Positions 1 through 10,436 of a DNA stretch of 64,000 bases are shown one piece after another; within the stretch, counting starts at the first letter, position 1, and the number at the start of each line of letters is the position of its first letter. The translations under genes were made by a program, and so were the position numbers. The stretch is taken from assembly GCA_030674185.1 (NCBI GenBank), contig CM060308.1, forward strand, positions 38,010,238 to 38,074,237. The letters run 5' to 3'. This DNA is from Monoplex corrugatus. Its lineage: Eukaryota > Mollusca > Gastropoda > Littorinimorpha > Ranellidae. Below the pieces are notes generated by a model. That model was not told the DNA's origin and ran no database searches. It saw nothing but the letters and a program-made list of their open reading frames with translations.

Positions 1-1289
1 TCCCTGTTAGGAGCAATTGGTTAGAGTGATATTTTGGCTACGTGGGATCCGTGGGTTTGACTTTCAGGTGAGCACAGTTTTATTTCTTTTGACCTTCCAC
101 ATTAGTATTTGTGTTGAGTTCGCATCTGCTTTTCTTGTTTTATTTATTTTTCCCATCTGGTTGTACCAAGGTGGTGTTGCATGGACATGAAGCTGCAAAC
201 TGCATTTAGACGGGAAGTCTGGCTTAAAGACATGATGAAGATGTGAGAGTGTCTGCCACTCCATCTGTCCACGTCACTATGGTCTTCCTCTGGCTCTGAA
301 GTGCACAGATCTGGTGCTGTAAGCTTGAGGAGCTGGCCGGTTGATTGGTATCCTGACCAGGTGGCCAATCCACTCGATTCATTGTTGTGTGATGCAATAG
401 TTACGAGTTTTGTCATTGCTTTTTTTTTTGGTCCAGCCTCCTGCTTTACTGATACATGTAATATCACAGGCTGTGATCCTTCCCTCAAGTGTTTTGTTTG
501 AATTTTAATCTTGGAGAGGTACATCAGTGTAGTTCTTTTTGAAGACCTGCTGTTCAGCTCACCCCATCCATTACATCCATTGTTTCCACAGTTGTTGACT
601 TGTTTGTGTGTTAATTTTTCAGCTGTGCTTTGTCGTATTCATGACCCTTTGGTCATCAGCAAATAATAATTCATTGAGAGCTTCTGAATCCTGGTTTGAA
701 TTTTGAGTAAAATTGTGTTCATGTAGACAAAAATAAAAGAGTAGGACAGAGAAAATCTTTCTTGGATCCCAGTTGTTCTCAAACCAGTTCAAAAGTCCAC
801 TTGGGATCCCTGCTGTTTGCATTTGCACATAATATAATCACAACTCTTTACCTATGCGTCATTTTATGGACCGTCAGTGGCCTACACCGTAATGGTAGAA
901 TTTTGATCTGTCTTAGAATAACTTGGTGCGACCAAGGTCGATACACGCAGCTTTGTGCTGGCTGGCTGTTCTTTTCACACATTCAAGATTTGTTATTGAT
1001 AGTTCAGTTATAACCCACAAAAGAAGAAACAGATCTGTAGCTAGCCAGTTTGCTGCACTAGTAATGATGGGGTGTCAACTGTTTAAACATCCTGTTACTG
1101 GTACCCATCCCCAGTACCAAGAACATGCCTGTTGAGGGGATTTATGCAGGCACAAGAGCCTGCCAGATAATTACCAGCAGCTTTGGGCGGACCACGTAAA
1201 GATTGTTCAATTGCGACGATTCCCTTCTGAAAAACAACTCCAAACACGCATTCATGCATCCACAATCACTATCGAAAACTAACGAAAAC

Positions 1290-1580
1290 AACACACGTCA
1301 GCAAGCTTTATTCAAGAAGTCACACTATGCTGTGTATACCCTTTTGACACTTTACTAATTACTTGTAGTTATCCGGTGACTGGTCACATGCAAGGTGAGA
1401 TGACTGGCTCTCATGAGCTTCCTGGCACTAGGACTTGGTTGAATAAATTCAGGATTGGTGGAATGTTGAGGAGTCGGATGAGTGCATGGAATCAGTGCAG
1501 TGGGGGACGGGTCAGGGAAGGAAATGAGACAGCAGAAAGAAATCAAATTTGTTTTACCTCTATCATCAAATCTGAAGATT
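1290..1580 (-). pseudogene. Terminal exon and poly(A) signal, gene 1 (A1)
   Basis: On the minus strand a T-rich acceptor ending cattcag precedes AATCTTCAGATTTGA, giving a short in-frame end with a stop at 1,566-1,568. The 3' UTR follows, with AATAAA at 1,307-1,312. AATAAA is at the matching place in A2 and A3. An alternative is that the last residues come from an open frame ending ITTSN just upstream of the signal (stop near 1,358). That frame is intact in A2 and A3 but shifted by three one-base gaps here, so I favour UTR. No protein family recognised. Confidence 0.35.
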
Positions 1581-1655
1581 CTGAATGAAAGGAATCACGC
1601 AGCCGGTGAGATTTCTCTTCGAAGGCTGCTGGACTCAGAGCTTCATCAGTCTCAC

Positions 1656-1735
1656 GGTTTTGAGTGAAAAACTCCAGGACCTCCCAGAGCGTCATGGTTA
1701 GTGAAGAAGTCGTTTGCAACTGGCAGTCGGTACGG
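1656..1735 (-). pseudogene. Decayed penultimate exon, gene 1 (A1)
   Basis: This is the homologue of the 82-nt exons at 43,599-43,680 and 60,026-60,107, here only 80 nt. It starts after acceptor ccggag and still reads RTDCQ, then leaves the frame shared by A2 and A3 because two single bases are missing. The donor is GTGAGA instead of GTAAGA. This is one of several signs that the gene-1 locus is no longer functional. Confidence 0.4.
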
Positions 1736-1777
1736 CTCCGGAAGAGAATGAAACTGAAGAAAATTAAAAACGGGAGA

Positions 1778-1868
1778 TTTTCTTAACCAACCAACCAACC
1801 ATCAACCAACCAACCAACCAACCAACCAAGCCAAACCAACCAACCAACAACCACCAACCAACCAACCA
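1778..1868. repeat. (CCAA)n microsatellite
   Basis: Tetranucleotide tract of about 90 bp, interrupted by single-base changes. Paralogous tracts occur at 43,738-43,830 and 60,170-60,235 in the same place between the penultimate exon and the conserved block upstream of it, so the tract predates the segment duplication and has since changed length independently. Confidence 0.85.
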
Positions 1869-1869
1869 A

Positions 1870-2010
1870 TAATAGGCTGAAGTCTGAAGTACCAGGCCTG
1901 CACACACTTCTAACAAAACTTTGTACCATGCAACATAATGGAAATGTCCACATGGTCATCTACATAAGACAGAAGGCGTTGCCCACTCAAGTCCCTCAAG
2001 ATGGTTTCAG
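1870..2010 (-). pseudogene. Candidate coding block, A1 copy (broken)
   Basis: Minus-strand homologue of the block at 43,834-43,990, which reads through WATPFLSN and [14 protein letters not shown] there. In A1 the same nucleotides are present, but two one-base deletions break the frame. Whether the block was ever an exon is uncertain: I found no donor with a phase matching the next exon. Confidence 0.25.
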
Positions 2011-2469
2011 CATCGGGTCGTACATCTCAATAGATCCACTCTCAGCTATCTCATGTCCTTTCATCCGTTCTGTCACGCCAGGGAACGCTGGAGACAATCT
2101 GCTGTCTTCTGATCATCAAGCTCCATGGTGGCAAGAAGGACCAAAAACAAAACAAAACGAAACAAAACAACAAACAAACAAACGAACGAAAAACAGAAAA
2201 CAAACGGTCGCACCCATCACCAGATATTACCCCACCATAGAGATAGGAAGAAAGAAAAATCTTAAAGAACGTCATTTCCAGAAACTAGCAATCTTATTAA
2301 GTGAGTTGTTCATGTATTGTTTTGTTGTTATGTTGTTGTTTTTGTCATGGTTGTTTTCTTCTTTTTCTTTTGATCACCTCGTTATCATTGTCATCTTTTT
2401 CTCCTGCAGCTGGTTGTTCTTTTTTTCTTTTCTTTTTGTTTTTTCCTTTGTATTTCAATATTTTTCTTC

Positions 2470-3065
2470 TCTTTTCCATCTTACCATCATCACATCATCA
2501 CATCATATCATCATCATTCATCATCATCATATCATGATCATGATTATTATCGTCATCATCAATATTATCATTATCATGACATCATTATCACATCAATAGT
2601 AAATAGTTAGATGTTATTAGTAGTAGTAGCGCTAGAGATTGCAGAGCGCAGTAGTTAGTAATAGTGTGGTGTGGTAGCAGTAGAGGTGGTATTAGTGGCA
2701 GTAGTATAATCATCTTCATCGTCCTCTTTTTTTTATCTCTATGGTTTGGCGTTTGGGTCTGAATTTACATTGTATGTCTATATGACAAAGAGAAATAAAT
2801 ACAGAACTGAATACACTGATACAACATGTAGTCACTTCTGTGATTTTATACATAAAAGACCGGGTTGAGGGGGAGTATGTGTTTATTATGAAACTAACAT
2901 GAAAGAATAAAATCAAAACTTGAAGAGCTGAGTAGACATACAAACAAGCAACTAACCGCAGTTAACTAGTAAATATGCATACATACATATACATACATAC
3001 ATAGATATATATATACATACATACATATATTCATAGATTAGATAACCATCACCACCACCACACCA

Positions 3066-3104
<39 letters not shown>

Positions 3105-3336
3105 AGATTATATATATATACATATATAATACATATATCATGCATATTATAGTAGTGGTGATGGTGATGGTGGTGATGTCATGGTGGTCGTATTGGTGGT
3201 GATGGTTATCTATGTGATGTTTTACTGCCTCTCCTGTTTCTACAGCACACACATATACACATTCGCACTCGTACTCACACACACATACTCATAAGCACAC
3301 GCACCTACACATGAACTTACAAACACACACACACCA

Positions 3337-3398
<62 letters not shown>

Positions 3399-3435
3399 AC
3401 CCTCTCTCTCTCTCAAAGTCACACACTCACACACA
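2470..3435. repeat. Simple-sequence-rich insertion in A1
   Basis: This stretch separates A1 sequence from LINE remnants and has no counterpart in A2 or A3. It holds ATC-rich DNA (2,480-2,600), AGT-type repeats (about 2,605-2,710), GATA/CATA repeats (2,975-3,030), a (TA)n core (3,068-3,103), GGT/GAT repeats (3,150-3,210) and a (CA)n tract (3,323-3,391). I see no gene. Open frames here translate to low-complexity HHHH, VCVC or YIYI. Confidence 0.75.
3040..3211. repeat. 17-bp inverted repeat around a (TA)n core
   Basis: AGATAACCATCACCACC at 3,040-3,056 is the exact reverse complement of 3,195-3,211. Between them lie CCA repeats, an alternating TA tract and GGT/GAT repeats that are partly complementary to the left arm. 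Single-stranded DNA or RNA could form a cruciform or hairpin. It may be a by-product of mutually complementary simple repeats rather than a selected structure. Confidence 0.7.
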
Positions 3436-4358
3436 TCATCATCATCATCATCATCACGTGCCCTGCCGCATGGCGTTGGCCATCATGGCCCTCCATGTGT
3501 ATCTATCCCTTGTTGCCACAAGCACATCTTCAGCCCTCTCTATGCAAGTCCGTCCAATATTTTCTCCCTGGGTCCACCTGGTGATCTCTTTCCCTCCAGC
3601 TTTCCTGTTGTGACCAAGTGCTCTAATTCCCCTTTCCTCATAAAATGGCCTAAAAATGTTGCCTGTCTTTTTCTAATATTCCTTATCAATGATCTTCTTG
3701 TGTCTGCTTCCATCAAGACTGTCTCGTTTCTTTTCTTTTTGTCCATGGAACTCTCAACATTCTTCTTAGAAACTACATCTCAGCTGCCTCAGTCATGTTC
3801 TGACTTTCCTTGTTGACTGTCCAGCCTCACAACCATATAACATTATCGGTTCTATTAACATTTAAGAATTCTCTTCCTGATGTTAATTGATAGGCATTTG
3901 TTGGTAAGAATGCTTTTCATCTTCTTGAATGCTGTTTTGGTTTGGCCGATTCTGCTGGCTATTTTTTGATGTGCACCTGCTGTCTGATGTGACGATCGTT
4001 CCCAGATATTTAAACTTATCAACCTGTCTCAGGGTTGTGCCGTTTGCTGTTTGTTTGCATGAGGGGATTTCATGTTTCTTGCTGGTTACCATGACTTCAG
4101 GTCTTCCTGCTATTTAGCTCCAACCCTTTATTTTTGCTTTCTATTTCTATTATATTCACAAGGTTTTATAGGTCCTTTTCATTTTTTGCAATAAGCATGG
4201 TGTCATCTGCGTAACGAATGTTGTTTATCATTTTTCCTCCAACCTTTAATCCAGGGTATTCTTTTTGGTTTTTCATGATGTTTTCGCTGTAAAGTGAAAA
4301 CAGATCTGGTGACAGAACACAACCTTGCCTGACTCCTCTTTAGATATTTTGGAAAGAG
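3436..4358 (-). mobile_element. RTE-like LINE 3' fragment (gene 1 side)
   Basis: Reads on the minus strand as the 3' half of an RTE-type reverse transcriptase. The right end (5' side of the element) corresponds to the GVRQGC region, followed by YADDT-region sequence (4,190-4,220), the block matching VDKFNYLG (about 4,000), the LYGCEA region (about 3,830) and the GRPREKI tail (about 3,550). It ends in a (GAT)n tail at 3,437-3,457. It matches 62,671-63,570 closely in order and content. Several frameshifts make it a pseudogene. It is 5'-truncated and inserted into or beside an L2-like LINE. Confidence 0.8.
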
Positions 4359-4374
4359 CTTACTCATACGCATG

Positions 4375-5090
4375 CACACACGAATGACTACATATGTTCA
4401 CGCAATTAATACACAGAAGTGGAAGAGCATTTTTGTGGATAAGCACACATGATATCACCACTAGAAAGGTTGATGCACGTGAGTCTTTAGCTGCGACTTG
4501 AAATGTAAAAGAGTGGGCAGATCCCTTAAATCAGCTGGCAGTGAGTTCCAAAAATATGGTGCAGTGAAAATTTAAGGACTTTCACCATCAGAAGTTTTTG
4601 TATATGGGATCGCAGTGAGTGATATTTGGCATGTGCACAGATGATCTGAAAGGTAAAATGATATGGGTCTATCAACATAGCGAAAAGCAAGGGTTGTAAT
4701 TTTATTCTGGAGGCATTATTTGATCGGTAACCAGTGTAGTTCTTGGAGTAGTGGTGCTACCCGATCATTCCTTTTGTCTTCATAATTAGATGTGCTGGAT
4801 TATCCTGGGCCCTTTACAGCTGAGAGATTTTTTTACTGGTAAGCCAGCTAGCCCTGAGCTACAGTAGTCTATGCAGGAAGTTAAAGCATCAGGGACAGTC
4901 GTTGGCATGCAGGTTTGGACATGTATAGTGTGATGGAAGCGATTCTTCTGCGGTATTATCGAGAACTATGGCAGATATTGCTGACTTTTTTGGCATAGAA
5001 AAATACATTTCGTTTAATGGTGATCCCAGGATATTTGACAGATTCTTGCAATGGAATATCAGTATCAGCAATATTTGCAAACTAAAAGAA
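4375..5090 (-). mobile_element. L2/CR1-like LINE C-terminal relic
   Basis: Minus-strand translation, with many stops and frameshifts, gives in order KYLGITIK-like, ASITL-like, a remnant of the SRIDYCNS motif (near 4,860), ARL-like, TLVTDQ (decayed LHWLPI) and LPADLRDLP-like blocks. This order is typical of the end of an L2/CR1-clade reverse transcriptase and follows the same order as the element at 38,980-39,640. It is old and non-functional. The boundary at 5,090 is set where resemblance stops and AT-rich DNA begins. Confidence 0.6.
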
Positions 5091-5099
5091 CCTTAATGA

Positions 5100-5350
5100 G
5101 TCGACGTTATTTCAATAAAATATAATTATTGCAATAATTAATCATAACAACAACAATAATGATCAAATAATAATGATAGTAATGATAACAACAATAATAA
5201 TAATACTTGTTGCTGTGTTGTTGTTATTGTTACTTTTTGATAGAAGCCCATTGTGTCAGTTGTTAGATTGTTACACTGCATGACTCATAACTCAGGGGCT
5301 GTGTTTCAACCTTTGTGTAAGCCACTTTTCTTAAGGTAAGATAGAGTTTT
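5100..5350. other. AT-rich simple sequence, no gene
   Basis: AAT/AAC-rich repeats (5,140-5,240) and short unique DNA. There is no reading frame, splice pattern or RNA structure I can support. Confidence 0.6.
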
Positions 5351-5537
5351 TTTGACAAAGCTGTGGACTCAAATCTGGTATCTCGAGTTCAATTCCAGCT
5401 TGCAATTTAAAAACTAGCCTTCTCCTGCCCACCCTAATGTTTCCACCAAGCTGATGGTAGTTGCATTGTTTTTCATTTGCTCCTCTTACCCAGCCCCCTC
5501 CCCCTTTGCCCCATTTCAAGAGCTTGTCGGTGCACAG
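5350..5537 (+). mobile_element. SINE-like repeat X, A1 copy, 5' part
   Basis: Begins with a tRNA-like stretch whose B-box-like motif is GAGTTCAATTCC (5,388-5,399). The same repeat occurs at 8,195-8,440 in U, and at 44,430-44,600 (3' part) and 46,495-46,760. Its distal part reads TTTGCCCCATTTCAAGAGCTTG, then resumes at 6,172 after a 617-bp insertion. Confidence 0.5.
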
Positions 5538-6171
5538 TGCCCCCTCTGACAAAAGGTACAATAAGTCTCAGTTTAGGCATTTTTAGGTTTTGGTATCACC
5601 ATAAAGTTTAGAATTTCAACTTTCAAATGGTGCTAAAGTTGAGTTTCAGGCTACAAAAACAAAACAGTTATGGGCTTTCAAAGATTAGAGGGGTCAAGTC
5701 AGCCATTTTGAGAAAAAACAGTGTTGAAGAGAATAGGCCTGAATTGAAAGGGTATGATCAGAAACTCCTTAGCAACAAGCATTAAATATCAACCAAATTA
5801 GCTGAAATTCCACACTTCCCTTGTTTACTTAATTGTCCATCCATCCAAAGCAACAAAAAGAAAAATAAATTTAAGAAAAGCGTACTTTAATCACCAAAAT
5901 GTTACGGAACTTGTGAATATTTCAGCGGCCAGATAGTAGCACTTACCACACCTTAAAACACAAAACAATGATACTTATCGATTGAATTTGACTTTCTTGT
6001 GTTAGGATATGGTGTAAAAGTGGTTGTAGAGCATGAACATGCGGAAAACTCAAAATCGACTTATTGTCCCTGTTCAGAGTTTTCAGCCCACAGCAGCAGA
6101 AAGCCTTGCCAGACTTATTGTACATTTTGTCAAAGTGGGTCACAATTTTTCAATAGCTTGTCAGCGCACAG
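5514..6171. mobile_element. Unclassified 617-bp insertion flanked by a 24-bp direct repeat
   Basis: The repeat around 44,470 is continuous in A2, but in A1 it is split by 5,538-6,154. The flanks 5,514-5,537 and 6,148-6,171 are a direct repeat (tttcaaNagcttgtcNgNgcacag, three mismatches). The insert has no strong terminal inverted repeats and no long open frame on either strand. The repeat is long for a normal target-site duplication, so a transposed element and a local duplication are both possible. Confidence 0.55.
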
Positions 6172-6339
6172 TTTTGCACAGGTTTAAAGAACCTGCCACA
6201 CAATTGCTGGCAGATTTGAGTGGAGCACCTATGGAATTGTCCAAGTGCAATGAATCCCTTTTGAACACCCCAAACTCAAATTCTAGACCTAATGATTGTC
6301 ACCACACAGATATGCACTATGTTGCTTCATATGTTGTGT

Positions 6340-6948
6340 GTAAAATCATTTAAGAAAATAGACATTAAATCAATGGTCACCACCAAACACACATACACAG
6401 CTATTTAAGTCACTTAACAAGTAAAAATAGACATTAAATTAATGACCACCACCACCAAACACTTATACCCCCACTAACTCCAATTATGTGTAAAATCCCT
6501 GTAGAGAATAGACAGTAAATCAATGACCACCACAACCACCATCACCACAAATTATACAATCTCTTAAGAGAATAGATATTAAATCAATGACCACCGCCAC
6601 AAAACACGTATACCCTCACTCACCCCATTTTATGTGTAAACTCCCTGTAGAAAATAGACAGTAAATGAATGACCACCACCACCACCATAAAAATCATACA
6701 TTCTTTTAAGAAAATAGACATTAAATCAATGGATACCAACGCCACCACCATATATACAATCACTCAAGAAAATAGACATTAAATCAATAGATACCACCCC
6801 CACCCCTATACGCATTCAATCACTTAAGAGAATAGATATTGAATCAATGGTCACCACCAAATACACACACACACATACAATTACTGCCACCACTAAACAC
6901 ACACATGTTCAATCACTTACAAGAATAGCTTTTGAATTTGTGGTCTCT

Positions 6949-7045
<97 letters not shown>

Positions 7046-7125
7046 ACACACACACACACACAAAACGTCTATCATCACGTAAGATATCAGATGTTAATTT
7101 AAATCAATGACCACCACTATGTACA
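6340..7125. repeat. 60-80 bp minisatellite in B1
   Basis: About ten degenerate units built on AGAATAGACATTAAATCAATG followed by ACC-rich and CA-rich spacers. Unit starts are near 6,350, 6,424, 6,509, 6,570, 6,650, 6,714, 6,770 and 6,832. The paralogous array is at 44,660-45,440. It lies downstream of exon 5 on the gene strand, so it would be intronic in the gene model. It includes a (CA)n tract at 6,952-7,061. Confidence 0.8.
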
Positions 7126-7138
7126 AATATACACCTAC

Positions 7139-7254
7139 CGTTGTTGGCAATCCAGCCACACGCACAAAATTAACTCTGTTTCCCGTATCCATCGTCCCCA
7201 ATATATTTTGGGCATGTTTGGCCAGTGACGCGCTGTACTGATCTTCGTTCAGAC
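7139..7254 (-). CDS. Exon 5 of secreted-protein family, gene 1 (B1)
   Basis: This 116-nt exon has a good acceptor (ctttgtgtacgtgcag) and a good donor (ACG/GTAGGT). It is open throughout: after a codon split with exon 4 (G/GT, Gly) it reads LNEDQYSASLAK, then NRVNF and AGLPTT. The paralogue at 45,463-45,578 has the same length, splice sites and frame with five residue changes. It ends in phase 0. Downstream coding exons in A1 are broken, so this exon may be intact within a dead gene. I do not recognise the domain. Confidence 0.6.
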
Positions 7255-7363
7255 CTGCACGTACACAAAGAAAAGGTCAAGGATACAGAATTGTTGACGC
7301 CCTTGTCAACTGGATAAGCGTCAGACTTCCTACAAGACAGGAGAAAAGGCAAACAACACAGAA

Positions 7364-8160
7364 TTGGCGTGCTAGTCAAACAACATTCAAGAAGATGAAA
7401 AGCGTTCTTAACATCAAGAAAGGAGTTCTTGAGTGTAGGATAGAACCGATAGTATTGATGGTTGTGAGGCGTGGGCAGTCAACGCGCAAAGTCAGAACAA
7501 AATTGAGGCAACTGAAATGTGGTTTCTAAGACGAATGTTGAGAGTTCCATGGACAGGAAAGAAAAGAAACGAGACAGTCCTGAAGGGTGCAGACGCAAGA
7601 AGATCATCAATAAAGAAGATTAGGAAAAGACAAGCAACAATTATAGACATTTTATGAGGAAAGAGGAATCAGAGCACAGGTCACAACAGGAAAGCTGCAG
7701 GGAAAGAGAACACCAGTAGACCCAGGGAGAAAATATTCAACGATCTTGCATGGTGGCTGAGAACAGAGAGGGTGGGAGATGTACTTGCAGTGATAATGGA
7801 TAGATTCCTGTGGAGGGCCACGATCGCCAAGCCATGCAGGGCACATGATGATGATGATGAGTCAAACAACTAAACGTCAGACATCCAATTGAAACGTTCA
7901 GGGTTTGATCCACCTGGACATCTCCACCTGGTTTGGTAAATTGTGCAGATCTCCTCAATCCAGGTCACATGTGTGCAGATCTGCCAGTGCCTAATACTCT
8001 GTGTGTATAAGCATGCAGAATATCAAATATGCACGTTAACGATCATGTAGATCTTATCAAAGGCCTGCGTATGGAAACGCGAAAACACCCACCCAGCATG
8101 CACCCTATCAGAGATGCAGACAGTGCACTACATAATGGAACGTATTCAGCTCGCCTATTT
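7364..8160 (+). mobile_element. SINE-1 (tRNA-derived), split by an RTE fragment
   Basis: The head lies at 7,364-7,380 and the body at 7,861-8,160. The body has a B-box-like GGGTTTGATCC and the internal block GTCAACATGTGTGCAGATCT, shared with SINE-3 at 15,325-15,690, and ends near the CAGCATGCACCC block. The RTE fragment 7,381-7,860 sits within the head, flanked by copies of AGTCAAAC. Copies occur at 17,853-18,155, 27,851-28,145 and 46,155-46,445. I recall similar SINEs in marine snails but cannot verify this here. Confidence 0.6.
7381..7860 (+). mobile_element. RTE-like LINE 3' end, B1/U boundary
   Basis: 480 bp of the same RTE family as 61,833-63,571. It matches the stretch from ATTCAAGAAGATG through the WFLRR, VPW, RKRQ and GRPREKI regions to a (GAT)n tail, and carries several indels. 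It was present before the A-B-U-C duplication, because 45,691-46,155 is its orthologous copy. The left breakpoint of the 10-kb triplication falls inside it, at 7,716/7,717. Confidence 0.8.
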
Positions 8161-8194
8161 GACTTCTCCATGCTGTACTTAAGAAAGATTTTAT

Positions 8195-8440
8195 GTGAGC
8201 TGGTTGCTTCTTCGTTAGAGCTGCGAATTCAAGATATTTATCTCGAGTTCAATCCCAGCTCATAACATTAAAAACCGACCTGTTTGTTGCCCATCTTAAT
8301 ATTCCAATAATGTCAATGGTGTCAGTCTATTTCAAAACCTTTGCCAGAGTATAGGGTGTTGCACAAACAAAGGGAGTCTGCGAGATAATTTCTGGCATGC
8401 TCGAGGAATTGTCTGAATCCATATTAAATTCTTAAATCCC
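8195..8440 (+). mobile_element. SINE-like repeat X in U, copy 1
   Basis: tRNA-like head GAGCTGGTTGC...GAGTTCAATCCC (B box at 8,240-8,252). It is followed by a block shared with 5,400-5,440 and 46,550-46,760 and ends near GAATTGTCTGAATCC. Copies in the other units are at about 18,192-18,437 and 28,189-28,434. Confidence 0.45.
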
Positions 8441-8587
8441 AGCTCTAACGAAAAATTGTTGATGTGTGAGGCACAGTGAATCCAAATGAGTTTTGGAGAA
8501 TAATGCCATACAAGGGTGATTTGAAAAAAAAACACTCTGTCTCTCACTCAATCACTCAATCACTCACGCACTTTCTTTCTAACTAAC

Positions 8588-8782
8588 CTCGTGCGAACCA
8601 GGTAAGCTCCACAAAGATGAGGTCCTTGTCAGGCAGGTCTATTAGCACATTAGGGATGAAGGAAATGTTGAATCTGGCAAAGAACTGTGTCAAGGTCTCT
8701 ATGGCAAAGGTTTTCACATTAACTTATGCAACAGCAGGCAGGTCCAGGTTTTTGAGTTCTTCACTCTGGGTGTTCTCCACCA
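8588..8782 (-). pseudogene. Exon 4, gene 1, copy 1 (nonsense codon)
   Basis: A 195-nt exon on the minus strand. The acceptor is ctacaattgcag; the donor is GAG/GTTAGT. The first two bases complete a valine codon with exon 3 and the last G pairs with GT of exon 5. The frame reads VVENTQSEELKNLDLP, then a TAA where the U' paralogue has AAA (Lys), then VNVKTFAIETLTQFFARF and a stretch ending VELTWFAR. The stop is shared by all three U copies. The paralogue at 46,919-47,114 keeps the Lys but has a one-base insertion instead. Family unknown. Confidence 0.6.
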
Positions 8783-8794
8783 CTGCAATTGTAG

Positions 8795-9250
8795 TGACGT
8801 TCAGTTCAGTTCAAATGATCTCGGTTTTGCTCAACTCATCCAAGCTGAACAAATCTCAGTTAAGTTCAGCCCAGTTTTGATTAACTTAATTCAGCCCAGT
8901 TCTGTTGAGCTGAGCTCACCTCAGTTCAACTCGGGTCAACTTGCTTCACTTCACTTCTGTTCAGCTCAACCCAGCTTAACTCAAACAGCTTAGTTCAGAT
9001 CCACTGAGCACATTATCTGAACAAAACTTAGTTCAATTCTGTTCATTTCAGCGCAGCTCAGTTCAGCTCCATTCAAATAAACACAGTTCAACTCAGTCCT
9101 CTCAACACACTCAACTTAATCTAGATCAACTTAGCACAACTGAACTCAGCTACCCCAGCTCAGCTCTGCTGTATGCAGTTCATCTTACCTCAATTAGCTC
9201 TGTTAACATAATTCATCTTAGCTAAGCTCAACTCATTTCGATTCCTGTCA
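8795..9250. repeat. Degenerate GTTCAGCTCA array, copy 1
   Basis: About 450 bp of imperfect 10-11 bp units (GTTCAGCTCA, ACTCAGTTCA and variants), many containing AGCT. It lies between exons 4 and 3, so it would be intronic. Copies: about 18,793-19,245, 28,789-29,240 and the expanded paralogue 47,128-47,730. Confidence 0.85.
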
Positions 9251-9364
9251 GTTCAAATCTAGAACAGAAAGTATTTCACAAATGTCTGTTAGTCGCCAAG
9301 TCCGATAAAGACATTGATAGAGGATAAAACGGAGCTAGCCTGACACCTCCTACACTGATTAAAA

Positions 9365-9560
9365 TTTGACGTCAGCATCCACATGAGGTGGTGAGCCCAA
9401 GGGGATGATCTTCCAAGGGAATGAGTGAAAGGTGAGGGAGTTGTCTAACTCTACACTCATTCCAACAGAACAGAAATTATTTTTCTGATAGAATGGGACA
9501 GACCAGGATGAACTCGATTTAATAAAATGAAATATTACCACAGGAGTTCTGTTACCCACT
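9365..9560 (-). other. Conserved block between exons 3 and 4, copy 1
   Basis: The minus strand is open for 66 codons (ending DADVKF) and aligns with 47,845-48,035, where a stop and a one-base gap break that frame. Exon 3 ends in phase 1 and exon 4 begins with two bases, so these exons join without this block. I leave it as intronic or an ancient skipped exon. Confidence 0.3.
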
Positions 9561-9581
9561 CCATCACCACCTCAACAATAC

Positions 9582-9744
9582 CTCATTCAGAGTTCAGAAA
9601 GTTAAATCTGTTAGTCTTAAGATGGTTTCTGTGTTTCTCCATCTCAGTGACGATAAAGTCATGAGAAGAGCAAGTAGTCCTGATGAACTTGAAAGTAGCA
9701 GTAATGTCACATTTGTCAAATGGAGCGACAGAAAACATGGTCAA
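9582..9744 (-). pseudogene. Exon 3, gene 1, copy 1
   Basis: A 163-nt minus-strand segment reading LTMFSVAPFDKCDITATF, then TTCSSHDFIVTEMEK, and meeting TGA three codons before the donor GAG/GTATTG. The paralogue (48,058-48,220) has the same length and the same reading around DKC and SRDFIVTEMEK. The acceptor used here is a weak gag/TTG, against tag/TTG in U'. The segment starts in phase 0, as exon 2 requires, and ends with one base, as exon 4 requires. The two cysteines are conserved. Confidence 0.45.
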
Positions 9745-10436
9745 CTCAACTCTATTGACCACTAAGCTATATGACAGCCAGAGGACCCCCAAAATACAAG
9801 CAAGGAAACAAATAAACAAACAAACAAAATGGCCAAATATTTACCAAGACTGACCTTGTAGAAGGCAAACAAAAGAAGACGAACCTGTAAATCTGTTCTT
9901 TACGTCACCTGAACTGTAATTCTTCATAACACTTCATTTGACAAAAAAAGCAAATAAAATCCAGGAATCAATGAATAATACACAAGCTAGCAAACAAACA
10001 ATGGAACGAACACACACAATGAATAAATGAACACGTACAGCCCCAACCCTAAATGGGCCTCCTTAAAATTATGATTATCAGCCTCATTATCATGACATTA
10101 TGCAGTCGTTATGACATCGTAAAAATTGTCACAGACTTCGTTGTACTTCGTGCCCTGATCTCGTAGTGACCTCAGCTTCAGTTATCTCCATCGCTTTCAT
10201 GCCTGAGGTGATTTCAATTTGTATGGGCTGTTGCTGGAGGGTATCAGTGTTGCTGTCATTGAGAGGGGGAGGGGTCTAAACATGGTCTTGCTTCGTGAAA
10301 GAGCGATTGCTGTTGGTGGCGGGTTTAGCAAGCAGTGTTCTCAATAAAATGGATCAAAGCAGCCATATCTAAACTGCGCTGAAGTAATAGCAGCTCTAAG
10401 TCTCCAGTGATAGGTGGGCCCATTCAGGCTTGACAC

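Larger units (their letters stand above)
1..2470. repeat. Paralogous segment A1
   Basis: First of three diverged copies of segment A; the others begin near 41,120 and 58,630. Its left end (gene 3' flank) matches 41,120-41,600 and its interior matches 42,550-44,440 and 58,630-60,760. On the minus strand it holds the decayed terminal exon and poly(A) signal of the gene family. The stretch 1-1,290 contains no open frame I can support as a gene. Relative to A2, A1 keeps about 230 bp near 300-530 that A2 lacks, and it is interrupted after about 2,470 by simple repeats and LINE pieces. Identity was judged by eye only. Confidence 0.75.

Noticed and set aside
1928..2599. 223-codon plus-strand frame
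   Set aside because: Low-complexity translation of AAAC, TTTC and ATC repeats; not kept in A2 or A3.
3049..3613. Frames rich in THTHTH, VCVCVC, HHHH and YIYI
   Set aside because: Translations of CA, TG, ATC and TA microsatellites. The same applies near 6,960, 12,320, 22,320, 39,660, 41,880, 42,200 and 45,280.
6340..7125. CRISPR-like array
   Set aside because: Units are degenerate, spacers are low-complexity and period varies; the genome is eukaryotic. It is a minisatellite.
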